From Dendrocalamus latiflorus (lineage: Eukaryota; Streptophyta; Magnoliopsida; Poales; Poaceae), in contig CM029654.1 in assembly GCA_017311315.1 (NCBI GenBank), positions 23,767,879-23,831,878 on the forward strand: 64,000 nt of DNA, read 5' to 3'. The notes below the pieces were generated by a model that was given only the letters and a program-made list of their open reading frames with translations, was not told the DNA's origin and did no database searches. The translations under genes and the position numbers were made by a program. Numbering within the stretch: the stretch's first letter is position 1; each line of letters begins with the position of its first letter. Shown in pieces: positions 19,160 through 29,209 of the stretch.

Positions 19160-20673
19160 ACAAAGAGTAAAGTCTCAGTACTAGGGTAAATAAGAGTGAT
19201 TTTGGCACCCAATACTGAGTAACACGTCGAGCAGATGAAGTAGTCAAACACGACTGACCTCTATCTACCCTACGCTCTCTGTCACTCAAAGAAGCAGAAG
19301 GTCTGTGAGTAGACCTCAAGCTGTTGTTGGGCTTGACTGCTACAGAGGAGCGAGTCAAGACACCAGCAACATGCTGATCACGCCGCGGGTAGCTATCTCG
19401 ACGGGGGAAACGAGATTTAACCTCAGGACGGCGGAAGACACGACCAAAAGGAGCATGAGAACGAAAACCAGAAAACTCGGAAAAACCAAGTCCTCGATGC
19501 TGCCCAAACCCATCAGCGGACGCAACCCTAGACCTCGTGTTGGTGTTAGGTGCACTCAGAGCCTGGGGCTGACCCTGAATACGCCTAAGATCACGAACAC
19601 GGTCTCTATGCGCGATCTTGGTGTGCCTGAAGCATCGATCGATCAGATGTCCATCCTTCTGACAGAAGGTGCAATGATACTTCACCTTTTGAGAGGTAGA
19701 AGTAGCATGATGAGGCTTCGCCTTCTGAGAGGCCGAAGCTGCAGGTGGAATCACCTTGCTGTCAGAAATCCCTTGGACAAAGCCCGCTGACTTAAATTGG
19801 ATTTTCTCGGTCCTGGGCTCAGTCTCGATCACACCTGGTGCTATGGGTCTGAGCACGGCAGGTGGATGCTTCCTCATGTCCTCATAGAAATCGTATCCTA
19901 GACCCTGATTAAATCTGCAGATTTTAGATTGGTCTAGAATAAGATTGAGCTTCTTCTTGCTGCCTACAAATCTCTCGAGAGTGTTCATAAGATACTGACA
20001 CTCCCGAAAGAGAGAGGTGCAAGAAGAGCAGGGGGAGAAGGAGTAGCAGAAGGTAAGGGAGCAGATGAAGAACCAACAGTAGAGGAAAGAATAGCTTGTG
20101 CACGCACAGCCGACTCTGAGGGGACAGTCCTACTACTAGCCGGTTGGTTCACGTCGCTAAGCGTCTCAACCTTACCCTTGGGATTCTCCTTCCCCATCTC
20201 AGCAATCTCATCACAATGAGTTGATGGCTTCTCTAGTAAATCCTTAGCTTCACACATTGTTCATTCAAAGCAACGAGTTCAAGTTTTAGTTTATCACAAC
20301 TAATGCATGGTGAGCTAACAGGATCCTTTGTCGCAAACTGAGCCAACTTGTTGTTATGATTAACCACTTCTTGGAATTGCTTGGAAACAGATTCAAGTTC
20401 AAGGGTTAACTTTGGACAATTGGTGCAAGACACAACAGGCTCGAGTAAAGAAGCACACAACTCAGCAATTTTGTGATCTGCCCGTTTTAGGTTCATCTTC
20501 AAGTTATTGCAATTTTCACATGACTCGGGCAGATCTAGAAGCATAGTATAAAGACCTCTAAAAGCATTGTCCTTATCCTCACATGAGGTGCAAATAACAG
20601 TCTCAACAGTAGTAGATGTAGAGGGAGCTACCCTACTCATCTCAAGCTCAGCAAGAAGACTAATGTTCTCCAC
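19160..20673 (-). pseudogene. SIRE gag C-terminal part, coiled coil and second zinc knuckle
   Basis: 20233-20673 encodes a Cys-rich coiled-coil stretch with repeated C-x-x-C pairs (ICTSCEDKDN, CTNCPKLTLELES, CISCDKLKLELV), as in SIRE gags. After a linker, 19160-19988 carries a CCHC-like finger (CTFCQKDGHLIDRC) and an Arg/Ser-rich tail leading to the protease. Several frame changes separate the parts. Confidence 0.7.
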
Positions 20674-20726
20674 CTTAATAATGTCAAGTTCAGAGGATAG
20701 ACTATCATGCTAGGTCCTTAATTTCT

Positions 20727-22019
20727 CTATATCACCCAACAGAGCACAGCATGTATCACATTCATCACGGGAGGGAGCAGATGTAAGTGAGTAAGCTCCC
20801 GTGATAGTCTATCTACTTCCTTCTCTAACTCGGTACACCTAGCCCTAGCTCTAGCATGAAATCCACCTAGCTTAAGAAAAGCATGATTAAGCTGGTCGTA
20901 GGTGGGGGATACCTCGTCCGAGTCGGAGTACAGCTCGCTGTCGCTCCGTTCGCCCTCAAGGGCCATGAAGCACATGCCGGAGAAGTCATCACCGCCCTTG
21001 GGTTCTTGATCACCCGTCTCGTCGTCGTCGCTCCATCCCTCCACCTCGCTGAGGTCGAGGTCGTCGAAGGCGGTGAGGACGCGGTGGAAGAGCTTTTTGG
21101 CCTTCCCGAAGTCGCGAAACTTCTTCTTGCCTTGTGCGGGAGCTGAGGGCTTCTTGTTGCGGTTTTTGCCCGAACCACCGTAGTCACCTTTGCCCTTCCC
21201 CAGCTTGGGGCAGTTTGCCCAAATGTGGTTGGGGCCACCACACTCGAAACAAATCACGGGTTCTCCTCTCTTTCCGTCCCTCCTCCTCTTGTAAGCATGG
21301 GAGAATCTCTGAGCTAGGAGGGCTAACTGCTCATCCGCAAGCTGCTCTAACTGATCATCAGTTATGTCACAGAGAGCAGCAAGGGAGAATCCACACAACG
21401 AATCAGAAGAAGGACCAGAAGCCGAACTGGGATCAGTGACTAGGGCCATCGACTGTGACTTCGACTTGCGAGAGACAATGTCAATCTCGTGAGTCTTGAG
21501 GCGCGAGTACAGCACATCAAGAGTCAAAGTCGAGAGGTCCATGGTGTCCTTGATGGTAGTCACTTTCATCTCCCAAACATGAAGATCAAGTGCAGCGAGT
21601 ATTTGTCGAGCGTTGTCCGAGTCGGGGTATGTGAGACCGACCGCTCGGAGGTTGCTCAGAATCTTGTTGTAATCTCGCTTGAATTGGTCCTGTCGGACTG
21701 TCTTGATTTGGGTTGTGCCCTCATGGTAAGCACTGAGGGTCTCCCAAATGTCGAAAGCCGACGTGAGGTGCGAAATGCGGTCAAACTCGCTACGGCTCAA
21801 ACCTTGGATGATTATGTTCCTTGCCTTTGCATTCACCTCAACATCAGGCATATTTGCCACATTGATGTTCTCATCGGCAGGAACAAGATAGCGAACCTTG
21901 ACCTTCCTCCAGATGACATATCCTTGCGCCTGGATGTATGTCTCCATCCGGCATTTCCAGAAAGGAAAATCAATGCCATCAAAGATCGGAGGCTTGGTCG
22001 AGTACTTATCTGTCGCCAT
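20727..22019 (-). pseudogene. SIRE gag (nucleocapsid)
   Basis: 430-residue frame from the ATG at 22019, 42 nt inside the PBS. N-terminal capsid-like domain (YSTKPPIFDGIDFPFWKCRM, LSRSEFDRISHL, TAFDIWETLSAYHEG), then the CCHC knuckle CFECGGPNHIWANC, a Lys/Gly-rich stretch, an acidic segment (DLDLSEVEGWSDDDE) and a C-terminal coiled coil. It packages element RNA. The frame stops at 20727, short of the rest of gag. Confidence 0.85.
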
Positions 22020-22060
22020 GTCTCTATAGACCGGTTAAGATCTATGAAAAAAAGCTAACC

Positions 22061-22073
22061 GGCTCTGATACCA
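22061..22073 (-). other. Primer-binding site of the SIRE element
   Basis: Minus-strand TGGTATCAGAGCC, complementary to the 3' end of initiator tRNA-Met, two nucleotides inside the LTR end. It fixes the direction of the element. Confidence 0.9.
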
Positions 22074-22075
22074 AT

Positions 22076-24099
22076 TGATGGATCAGAAATGGCGACAGAG
22101 GGGGGTGAATGGAGCCCTTTAAAAATTTCCCAAGTATCCACACAACCCTACTTCTCCAATAGCCACTGAGCTATGAAGTCTCGGGTTGAAAAATCTTACT
22201 GGAAGGCCGACCCCAGTCGAAAGCTTACCAGAACCGACAAAAGAAAGCAAATAGTGAATGCTGTGGGGTTGACAGCGGAAGGACTCGCATAGCCAGATTT
22301 CCGAGTAACTTAGACTCTCTGGTCTTTTGGTCCTGAAACTTGAGGTACTGAAAGAATCCAACCTCTGGAAGAGAAATAACCAAGAAAATCCAAAATCTTT
22401 GCTACGGTCAGCTAGAGCGACATGGTCGAACTTGAAACAGAGGACTTGAGGCGCACGACCATTCGGCAAAGAGAACTTCTCTGATTCGACTCCTGCTCTC
22501 GGGAATGAACTGGCCAAGTGGCCTTGAGACAGATCCCAGTTCTGAGCAAGTCGAAGCACACTAAAACGAATGCAGACTCACGAAGAAGAGAAGAGAGAAA
22601 AGGATAGCATGAAGAACAAGCTCTCAAAACAGATCGTAAACAAAGCAATCACAACATCTCATAACGACAGAAATCAATCTTGAGGAAAAGAGATGAATGA
22701 TTGATCATGGAGGTTTCTACAGCCACTCCATCGGAGGTACAAGAGCAACCGTGCTCTACCCAGAGACAACTCACACAAATAAAAAACAAAAATTCAGAGT
22801 GACTCGGGAACTACCTCGCCGAGCACCCGAGCTCTACCTTCTCTATTTATAGCCTTCTGCTACTGGGGGGAACCCATAAACCCCCACCTAACACCGGGTT
22901 TTACCACTCGCTTTACCCACTGGCGAAAACAAGCTTCCAGTGCTTTACCCGTTAGCACCAACAACTCTTGTGCATTTGCAGAGACACAGCTTCCCTTTGC
23001 AGCTTTTCGCATTTCTCCAAAATGCCACTCCGCTGCCTTCCCAGAAGCTTCCTCCTGCCTTGCCGATCACGCTTGCAACCACCTCACAGACCTCGTCGTC
23101 TTTGGCATCTCCTGGCCGCTCACGACCTCAGCACCCCCATGCTTAGTCTCGACCATCCATGCCTCACCACGACTAGTCTCAAAGTCCTGCAAACCATCAC
23201 AGACAAGCAACCATTCATAGCACCGCACAACACAATGTGTACAAACATCTGTACCAGAGAAACAGAGCTCAAATCATAAACCACAAAGTCAAAACTGCAT
23301 TCCGACCAGTCGAAATGATGAACCATCCAATGCACAAGGTCTACGACTTCAACACAAATCCATACGACCAATTCCCAGCTCAAACGATCGATCCTACAGG
23401 TCAAAGAACTTGTTTCAAGGTGTCTACGACCATATTCACGATTTTCGGGCACTTCCAACCGCTTACGACCTCAGCCGGCCACACCATGGTCGAGATCCAT
23501 CAACTTCCCACGTGGTCGCAGTCGAAGTCCGTTGACTATCGACCGCAGCGATTGAAGCCTCGACCTCTGACTTCCTCTTGTGCTAACGTGGTCGTAAGGC
23601 GCCGACTCCTCAATGTGGTCGTTCACTCGAGCGCCGACTTCTGACCGCAGCAGTCGTAGCTTCGACTTACGACCTCAGACCGCGAGCAACGTGGTCGAAT
23701 AGCCTTCCGACCACGGCCAAACCAGTCGTAAACTTCCCTGGTGACCTACGACCACGGCCAGAGTGGTCATAAACGCCACAACGTGGTCGTACAGCCTTCC
23801 GACCATGGCCAAAGTGGTCATAAACACTCCGACTGACTTTCGACCACAACAAAACCAGTCGTAACAGCTCCTAGTGCTTTCCGACCACGGTCAGTGTGGT
23901 CGTAGCGACTGCTGCTGCCTTCCAACCACGGCCAGAGAGCTACGACAACGGTCAAAGCCGGTCGTATGCCCTCTTGAAGACCTACAACCACAGCAAAAGA
24001 GCTACGACTTTCCAGAAAACACTCAAATCAAACTCAAACTTTTAAAAGCAACCGTCAATCACTCATCACAAACATGGGGCATGTCCACATGGTCTCTCA
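22076..24099 (-). repeat. SIRE long terminal repeat (2024 bp)
   Basis: On the minus strand it starts TGAGAGACCATGTGG and ends CTGATCCATCA (TG...CA), between a polypurine tract and a PBS. Its ends resemble those of the solo LTR at 34716-37136 (GAGGGGGGTGAATGG at one end, GGTCTCTCA at the other). 23640-23990 holds irregular repeats of CGACCACGGCC and GTGGTCATAAA. Apparent ORFs inside it are not genes. Confidence 0.85.
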
Positions 24100-24100
24100 A

Positions 24101-24110
24101 TCTCCCCCTT
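24101..24110 (-). other. Polypurine tract next to the SIRE LTR
   Basis: Minus strand AAGGGGGAGAT directly before the LTR start TGAGAGACC, the primer for plus-strand DNA synthesis. It shows that 24100-24390 is the terminal internal region of a SIRE element. Confidence 0.85.
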
Positions 24111-24390
24111 GATGAGTATATTGACAAACACCGAAAAAGCACAAAGTTGAGTTTGAGTTTGAGAAAGAGAGTCAAACAAGGACCAAAAGAAAGAGCAAAT
24201 TTTCCTCAAAGCTCCACGACTCCTCAAAATGGCTTTTTCCCGCTATTCTCCCCCTTTTGGCAAGAAACACATCAAGGATGCAAAGGAGAGAATCAAGATG
24301 AAATGGCTGAAATTTATTCAATCTTAGCATTTAGAGCCATGAAGATTATCCAAGATGAAATGGCTGAAATTCGCTAGCTACACATTAATT

Positions 24391-25264
24391 AATCATATAC
24401 AACACTTAGTAGTAATGCCTCTTGATTTAACACATTCTATTTTTTGCAGTGCCACCAGCAGCAGCCGGGCAACACATGTGGATACTACGTGTGCCACCAT
24501 ATGAGACTACTCCTCGATTCCACCAAGATCACCAATTCTAAGGTTTGTCAATCTTCCCACATTTATTTCATACATGTCAGGTTTTATATGTACGCGCGTT
24601 GATATTCCTATCGACAGGCTGCGCGCATCTCTACATCTACATTGAAACAGCCGGACTTTGCAAAAATTCGAGGAGAGTTCGTTTGGTTTTTGTGGACTAA
24701 AGTCATAAGATCAGATGGAGAGTTCCACACGCGCAGAATGATTTTTTATTGCTCTTATCACTCTGTAATTGTGAATTTGTTAATGGATATTTTATTTCAT
24801 TTCAATTAATTCATTTGCGAAATGCATGCCTTATGTCTGTGAATGAAATGTGATGTGAATTGAATGTTTTATGTTTGTCAAATGAATTGAGATGTGAATT
24901 GTATGTATACATATACTTGTTTATCTGCTTGTTTCAGAGGGCATGGCTAGCATTTCCTGAGGCTAGCCAATAAACAGAAATAGATTTAGGGGTAGAAAAG
25001 AACATCACAGATGGTTTTTAGTTACAAACCGTCTGTGATAGGTGACATATCACAGACGGTTTGTAAATAAAAACCGTCTGTGATATTGATATATCACAGA
25101 CGGTTTTCAGTTAAAAACCGTCTGTGATATTGATATATCACAGACGGTTGTCGAACCGTCTGTGATAACCTTCGATTATCACTGACCCATAAATTCAGAC
25201 GGTTCAGAAAACTGTCTGTGATGACGTTTTTGAACCGTCTGTGATGTCCTTTTCTGTAGTAGTG
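24391..25264 (+). mobile_element. CACTA transposon 3' end with Ulp1-like protease exons
   Basis: Ends at 25264 in CTGTAGTAGTG, the complement of a CACTA terminus. 25000-25250 is packed with inverted copies of CACAGACGGTT / AACCGTCTGTG, the same subterminal motif as at 1-1248. The 5' part is missing, cut off at the SIRE junction near 24390. Confidence 0.8.
24450..24760 (+). pseudogene. Ulp1/C48 cysteine-protease C-terminal exons
   Basis: An exon at 24450-24541 is framed by TTTTTTGCAG and AAG/GTTTGT and reads CHQQQPGNTCGYYVCHHMR. The T-C-G-Y-Y-V-C context is that of the catalytic Cys of Ulp1-like SUMO proteases carried by plant transposons. A second exon (~24618-24760) reads KQPDFAKIRGEFVWFLWTKV, also common in these proteins. 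The N-terminal two thirds, including the His and Asp of the triad, are absent. Confidence 0.7.
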
Positions 25265-25595
25265 TATATGCCCTGCATGCACTTGTTAAATTCCATCGTA
25301 TATGTTCTGAAACTGAATCTCACGTAACGGCATCATAAAAGAAGATGCTACATGCCTACACATCAGACTAAACGTATTTGCAGTAGAGGATCTATACGCC
25401 CTGCATGCACTTGTTAAATTCCATGATATATGTTCTGAAACTGAATCTCACGCAACGGCATCATGAAAGAGGATGCTACATGCCTACACATCAGACTTAA
25501 CGTATTTGCAGTAGCTAGCTTATGTTAGACAGAGGAGTAGATAGACATATAGTAGCTAGCTTATGTTAGACAGAGGGGTAGATAGACATATAGAC
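25265..25595. repeat. Two tandem duplications downstream of the P450
   Basis: A ~122-bp unit (GCCCTGCATGCACTTGTTAA ... CTACACATCAGAC) occurs at ~25268-25389 and ~25390-25511 with few differences. Directly after, a ~40-bp unit (AGTAGCTAGCTTATGTTAGA) is duplicated at ~25512 and ~25552. No terminal inverted repeats, so simple duplications. Confidence 0.85.
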
Positions 25596-25707
25596 AAAGA
25601 TATAGGTAAAGACAAAGATGTGTACAGAGAGAGAGATGAGTTCACACCCATATATAATGGTACAGTTCTGTATATACTCCAATCTGACGTGTGTGCGGTA
25701 GCTTATT

Positions 25708-27264
25708 CTATGGGTTTCTTTCTTCTCTCTTCTTAACCTTCATCATGAGCCCGTTCTTCATCTGCAGAACAGCTGACAGCTTGGGCTTCACGGCGTTCCT
25801 TTCCAGCACCTCCACATCGAAGTTCCACATCACCGTGGCGACAATGGATGTTATCAACGCTACTGCTATGTTCTTGCCCAGGCACGACCTTGGGCCCGTG
25901 TGGAACGACACGAACTTGTAAGACGGCACGTATCGCAGCTTGCCGCCGTCGTCCGAAAGCCACCTCTCAGGCCTGTACTCTCGGCAATCCTCCCCCCACA
26001 CGCCGGCCAGTCTCCCCATGCTGTAGACGGAGACAATGATGGTGTCGCCGCTGAGCACCTTGTGGCCGCTAGGCAGCACGTCGTCGGCGAGAACCTCCTT
26101 GCGCTCGATCGCGGCCACTGGGTACAACCTCAGGGACTCGAACAGCGCTGCTCGTTGGTAGACTAGGTCTTTGGTCTCTTCCGGCTCAAAGATCACCGTG
26201 GCACCGCCGGCGGAGGTGGCGGATTTGCGTGCGACGATAGGCGCCAGTTCCTTGCGGATGGTAGACACGACGTGTGGGTTCGTGGCGATGTTGTAGACGA
26301 GCCACGGTAACGCCGCGCCCATCGGGTCCCGGAATGCGACAATGAAGTTGATGAACGTCCTGTGCAGGAAGTCAGTGGGCTCCCCGCCGTCGTCAAAATA
26401 GTCTGGGTCATTGATGTAATAGGACAGCATGTCCATGGTGGCGGTCTCGTTGTCAGTATGGCGGCCGGCCATCCTCCTCCGGATCCTCTCCGCGACAAAG
26501 TTGCGTAACACTGCTTCTGCCGCGGCGAGCTTCCTCTCCCAGCCGACGTTCAGCCATCTCATCTTCTTCCAGCAGGACACCGGCACGCTTTGCCGGTACA
26601 AGGACACCTCCATGAGAGCATCCAGTGCAGCAGGAACGTGCATGTGCGGCATATCGGCGGACAAGTAGCATGGGTCCCAGCCAAAGACTAGCATGATGGT
26701 CATGTCAAACACGAGCCTTCCCAACAACTCGTCCATGTCGACCAGAGTTCGGGTGCTCGCCATGCGGGTTAGCAAGTGGACGAGGCCCTCGCCCACCTTG
26801 TCACGGCAGCAGCGGGACATGGAGGCCAGCATCTGTGGCCTGGTCAATTCGTACTGGATCCTCGCACGCTGCCGGCGCCAGGACTCGCCGTCGGCAGCTA
26901 TTATGGTGCCTCCCAAGACGCCAAAGACTTCCGCCAACTCCTCGCCCTTGGGGAAGTTGTCGAAGTTTGTGGTGAAGATGTGGCGGACGTTCGCTGGGTC
27001 GCAGGTGACGAAGAACCGCACGCTGGTAGCCGGCGGGCCTCGAAACTCGAAGTTGTGGTCGGAGGCGACAAGGATGGTTGCAGCATAGTCGTGGATGTTG
27101 TTCCGGTTGGCGATTAGCGCAGGGAGCATGCCTACTATTGGCCAGTCCGTTGGGAGCAATGGGTTATTTGGTCTCTTGGATTTAACGATGAAGTACAAAG
27201 GAACAAGTAGCACAAGTATTGAGAGGAGTAGCTCTGGCAAGGAGAATGCCATTGTTAATGCCAA
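25708..27264 (-). CDS. Cytochrome P450, CYP96/CYP86-clan type, unusual I-helix
   Basis: Single exon, 518 residues, start at 27264, stop TAG at 25708-25710; intronless structure and length fit CYP96. N-terminal ER anchor ~8-27, hinge (PTDWPIVGMLP, 38-48), ExxR at 376-379 (ESLR), PERW at 432-435, and the haem loop FHTGPRSCLG with C461 as iron ligand. CYP96 enzymes hydroxylate fatty acids or alkanes for cuticular wax, and some act in alkaloid pathways; the substrate here is unknown. In the I-helix, where the family has A-G-x-D-T-T, this protein has A310-F-R-D-P-M: the acid is kept but Gly and both Thr are lost, including the Thr that normally assists oxygen activation. No frame damage, so it is either a specialised enzyme or an early non-functional copy. 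Confidence 0.88.
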   Translation of the reverse strand: MALTMAFSLPELLLSILVLLVPLYFIVKSKRPNNPLLPTDWPIVGMLPALIANRNNIHDYAATILVASDHNFEFRGPPATSVRFFVTCDPANVRHIFTTNFDNFPKGEELAEVFGVLGGTIIAADGESWRRQRARIQYELTRPQMLASMSRCCRDKVGEGLVHLLTRMASTRTLVDMDELLGRLVFDMTIMLVFGWDPCYLSADMPHMHVPAALDALMEVSLYRQSVPVSCWKKMRWLNVGWERKLAAAEAVLRNFVAERIRRRMAGRHTDNETATMDMLSYYINDPDYFDDGGEPTDFLHRTFINFIVAFRDPMGAALPWLVYNIATNPHVVSTIRKELAPIVARKSATSAGGATVIFEPEETKDLVYQRAALFESLRLYPVAAIERKEVLADDVLPSGHKVLSGDTIIVSVYSMGRLAGVWGEDCREYRPERWLSDDGGKLRYVPSYKFVSFHTGPRSCLGKNIAVALITSIVATVMWNFDVEVLERNAVKPKLSAVLQMKNGLMMKVKKREERNP

Positions 27265-27327
27265 GGCACACTATTGATTGATACTTGATACACTGCGTTA
27301 GATGAGCAGAGATGGAGGTGGAGGCTT

Positions 27328-27336
27328 AATTTATAG
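27328..27336 (-). promoter_or_regulatory. Putative TATA box of the P450
   Basis: Minus-strand CTATAAATT, ~65 bp upstream of the start codon at 27264. That leaves a short leader of about 30-40 nt, common for plant P450 genes. Confidence 0.55.
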
Positions 27337-27930
27337 ATGATACCCATCAGAGGTCCAAAATGGAGAGGTGCTAGTATGAGAGGTTCCTGCACACCAAATG
27401 TCGTCAATCAACACCAACCTGCGCCAGGATTCACCCAAATAATTCATCATTATCCCAATGTTTTATTTTTATTTAATTTTTTTCTTTTGAGAGGAAGATC
27501 TTTTTTTAGCGGATCACGGTGTTTAGATGGGTGGCCGGTAGAGGGTTTATTATCATGTCACCCAAGCAATGTCAGTGTTCAATATGTCGCTGCTCGAAGT
27601 TGACACGCGCTGCCCCAGGGTCTGAAAAACTTCCGTTAATTGATTGAGATATATTCTCTTATTATAGTACTCATTTGAAAAATTTTGCACACGAATTTAT
27701 GTTTTCTTCTCTTGCCCGTACGTGTCACAGTTCTACTTCCGACTTCATTTTTATCGGGGTCTATCTCGGGTTCATCTTTGGTACTGTAGCAACTACTGCA
27801 GCGAATGCTGCAGCAACTACTGTAGCAGACGTTGCTTTCAGATTCTGTCGAAAGTTTTTCAAACACAGCAAAGGAAAAACACCAGACAATGAAACAATGA
27901 AGTGTTAGGACTTTCTTTGATCTTTAATAC
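27337..27930. other. No gene seen; P450 upstream region
   Basis: No supported ORF. 27465-27500 is T-rich. 27785-27830 holds three short repeats of GCAGCAACTACTGTAGC-like words. Contains the boundary to the copia fragment near 27905. Confidence 0.4.
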
Positions 27931-28518
27931 TCACGGATCACACAGAGCACGCTCGATGCTTTGTATTGCTTTCGGCCAGGGATGCGCCCGTATTTCCTCC
28001 GTGAGACCCATTGGAACAGTGCTCATCTGTTCCTTGATGTCGCAGAATTGCTCGATCCCGGCTATTACGCTCAGGAAGCGATCTGGCACGGTGTCGAACA
28101 ATTTCTTGACCATCGCGGCATCGTCGAGTGTTGCTCCGAGGTTTGCATACTTGACGGACATGACGTTGAGCCTTCCGGCGTACCGGTCTAAGCTCTCTCC
28201 CTCCAGCATACGCATGGCGTCGAAGTCACTCTTTAACGTCTGCAACCGTGCGTTCTTGACGCGATCTGCGCCAATGAACTGAGTTTTGAGGCAGTCCCAG
28301 ACTTCCTTCGCCGTTTTCTTCTTGGCCACTTGCATCAAGAGCTCTTCCGGGAGCGCTTGGAGAAGATGCAACCTCGCCTTCTTGTCCTTCTTCACGTCGA
28401 TGACCTCCCCGGCCGCTGTCTCGATCGCTTCCCAGACGCCTTGATCTTCCATCATTGCTTGCACGCGGATCACCCAATTGGTGTAGTTGGTCGTCGTGAG
28501 CTGCGGGTAGGAAAACAT
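27931..28518 (-). pseudogene. Copia gag N-terminal part (UBN2-like)
   Basis: From the ATG at 28518, 68 nt inside the PBS. Motifs: YPQLTTTNYTNW, MEDQGVWEAIE, LLQALPEELLMQVAKKKTAK, WDCLKTQFIGADRVK, LDRYAGRLNVMSVKYANLGA. This is the capsid region of copia gag. Similarity ends at about FCDIK (~28045); the remaining ~38 codons do not look like gag. Confidence 0.85.
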
Positions 28519-28585
28519 CCCACCGCTGCTCTCTCACACCGCCTCGCCGTGGACAACATCGACATTGGTCTGAACTTGGAATCGT

Positions 28586-28598
28586 GGCTCTGATACCA
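28586..28598 (-). other. Primer-binding site of the copia element
   Basis: Minus-strand TGGTATCAGAGCC, complementary to initiator tRNA-Met, 3 nt from the LTR end. Confidence 0.9.
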
Positions 28599-28601
28599 GA
28601 T

Positions 28602-29100
28602 TGAAAGCTTTTCTTCAGACCAAAACAGCAAACACGCTGCAACCGGGCGGAGAACTGCGGTCAAACCGGACGGTAAACCGCGGCCAGACCGAGTGGAACA
28701 CGGCAGTCAGACTGGGCAGAAACGGTCAGACCGGGAGGTGAACGGCAGTCGGACCGACAAATATTGTAGCCTGTCTGGAACAATTTCAGAACGAGCAGAC
28801 AGGATGCAAGACAATGTTTTTGTTGGGGACAATTTTGTTCCCTGTTTTCTTCTCAATTTATAGTAGCCGAAATACATGTAACATGGCATGTATTAATTCT
28901 ATACAACTAAGAATCCTGATCGGTCTCTGAATCAAGATCCGATCCAAACTCAAACCGAGCAAACAAAACTGAAAAACAGACTCTCTGAAAACTGCTACTC
29001 GGAAACTGACTTCTGAAGACTTCTGCTGCTGCCTCCGAGTCTTTTGTCGTTGCCGTCTGCAAGTTCGGGAATTCAAGATGCTTCAGGGTTAACTGCAACA
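28602..29100 (-). repeat. Copia LTR (499 bp)
   Basis: Minus strand starts TGTTGCAGTTAACCC and ends AAGCTTTTCA-like (TG...CA), with a polypurine tract on one side (AAGGGGGAGTA, complement at 29101-29111) and a PBS on the other. It therefore acts as 3' LTR to the pol upstream and as 5' LTR to the gag downstream. Confidence 0.85.
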
Positions 29101-29209
29101 TACTCCCCCTTAATCCTGATGTGTCCCAAGATCACGAACACCCAGCTGGTGCCGCATTGCCGCTAGTTTTGTTGCTGTCAATGCTTTCGTCAGTAAATCT
29201 GCTCGCTGC

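Larger units (their letters stand above)
14101..24390 (-). mobile_element. SIRE/Maximus-type Ty1-copia retrotransposon, rearranged
   Basis: On the minus strand: end of an internal 3' region (24390-24100), polypurine tract, LTR (24099-22076), primer-binding site, gag, protease, integrase, a foreign inverted block, reverse transcriptase/RNase H, and a 3' untranslated region (15190 to ~14100) with CTCCCCCT-complement purine tracts. Long LTR, coiled-coil gag with CCHC knuckle, PBS type and the wording of the pol motifs all fit the SIRE lineage of grasses (Opie/Ji relatives). There is no second LTR at the 14-kb end. Pol is broken by frameshifts, so the copy is dead. Confidence 0.85.

Noticed and set aside
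1469..25264. A single 24-kb CACTA element spanning 1-25264
   Set aside because: Both CACTA pieces show the same (right) end orientation and are separated by unrelated complete elements.
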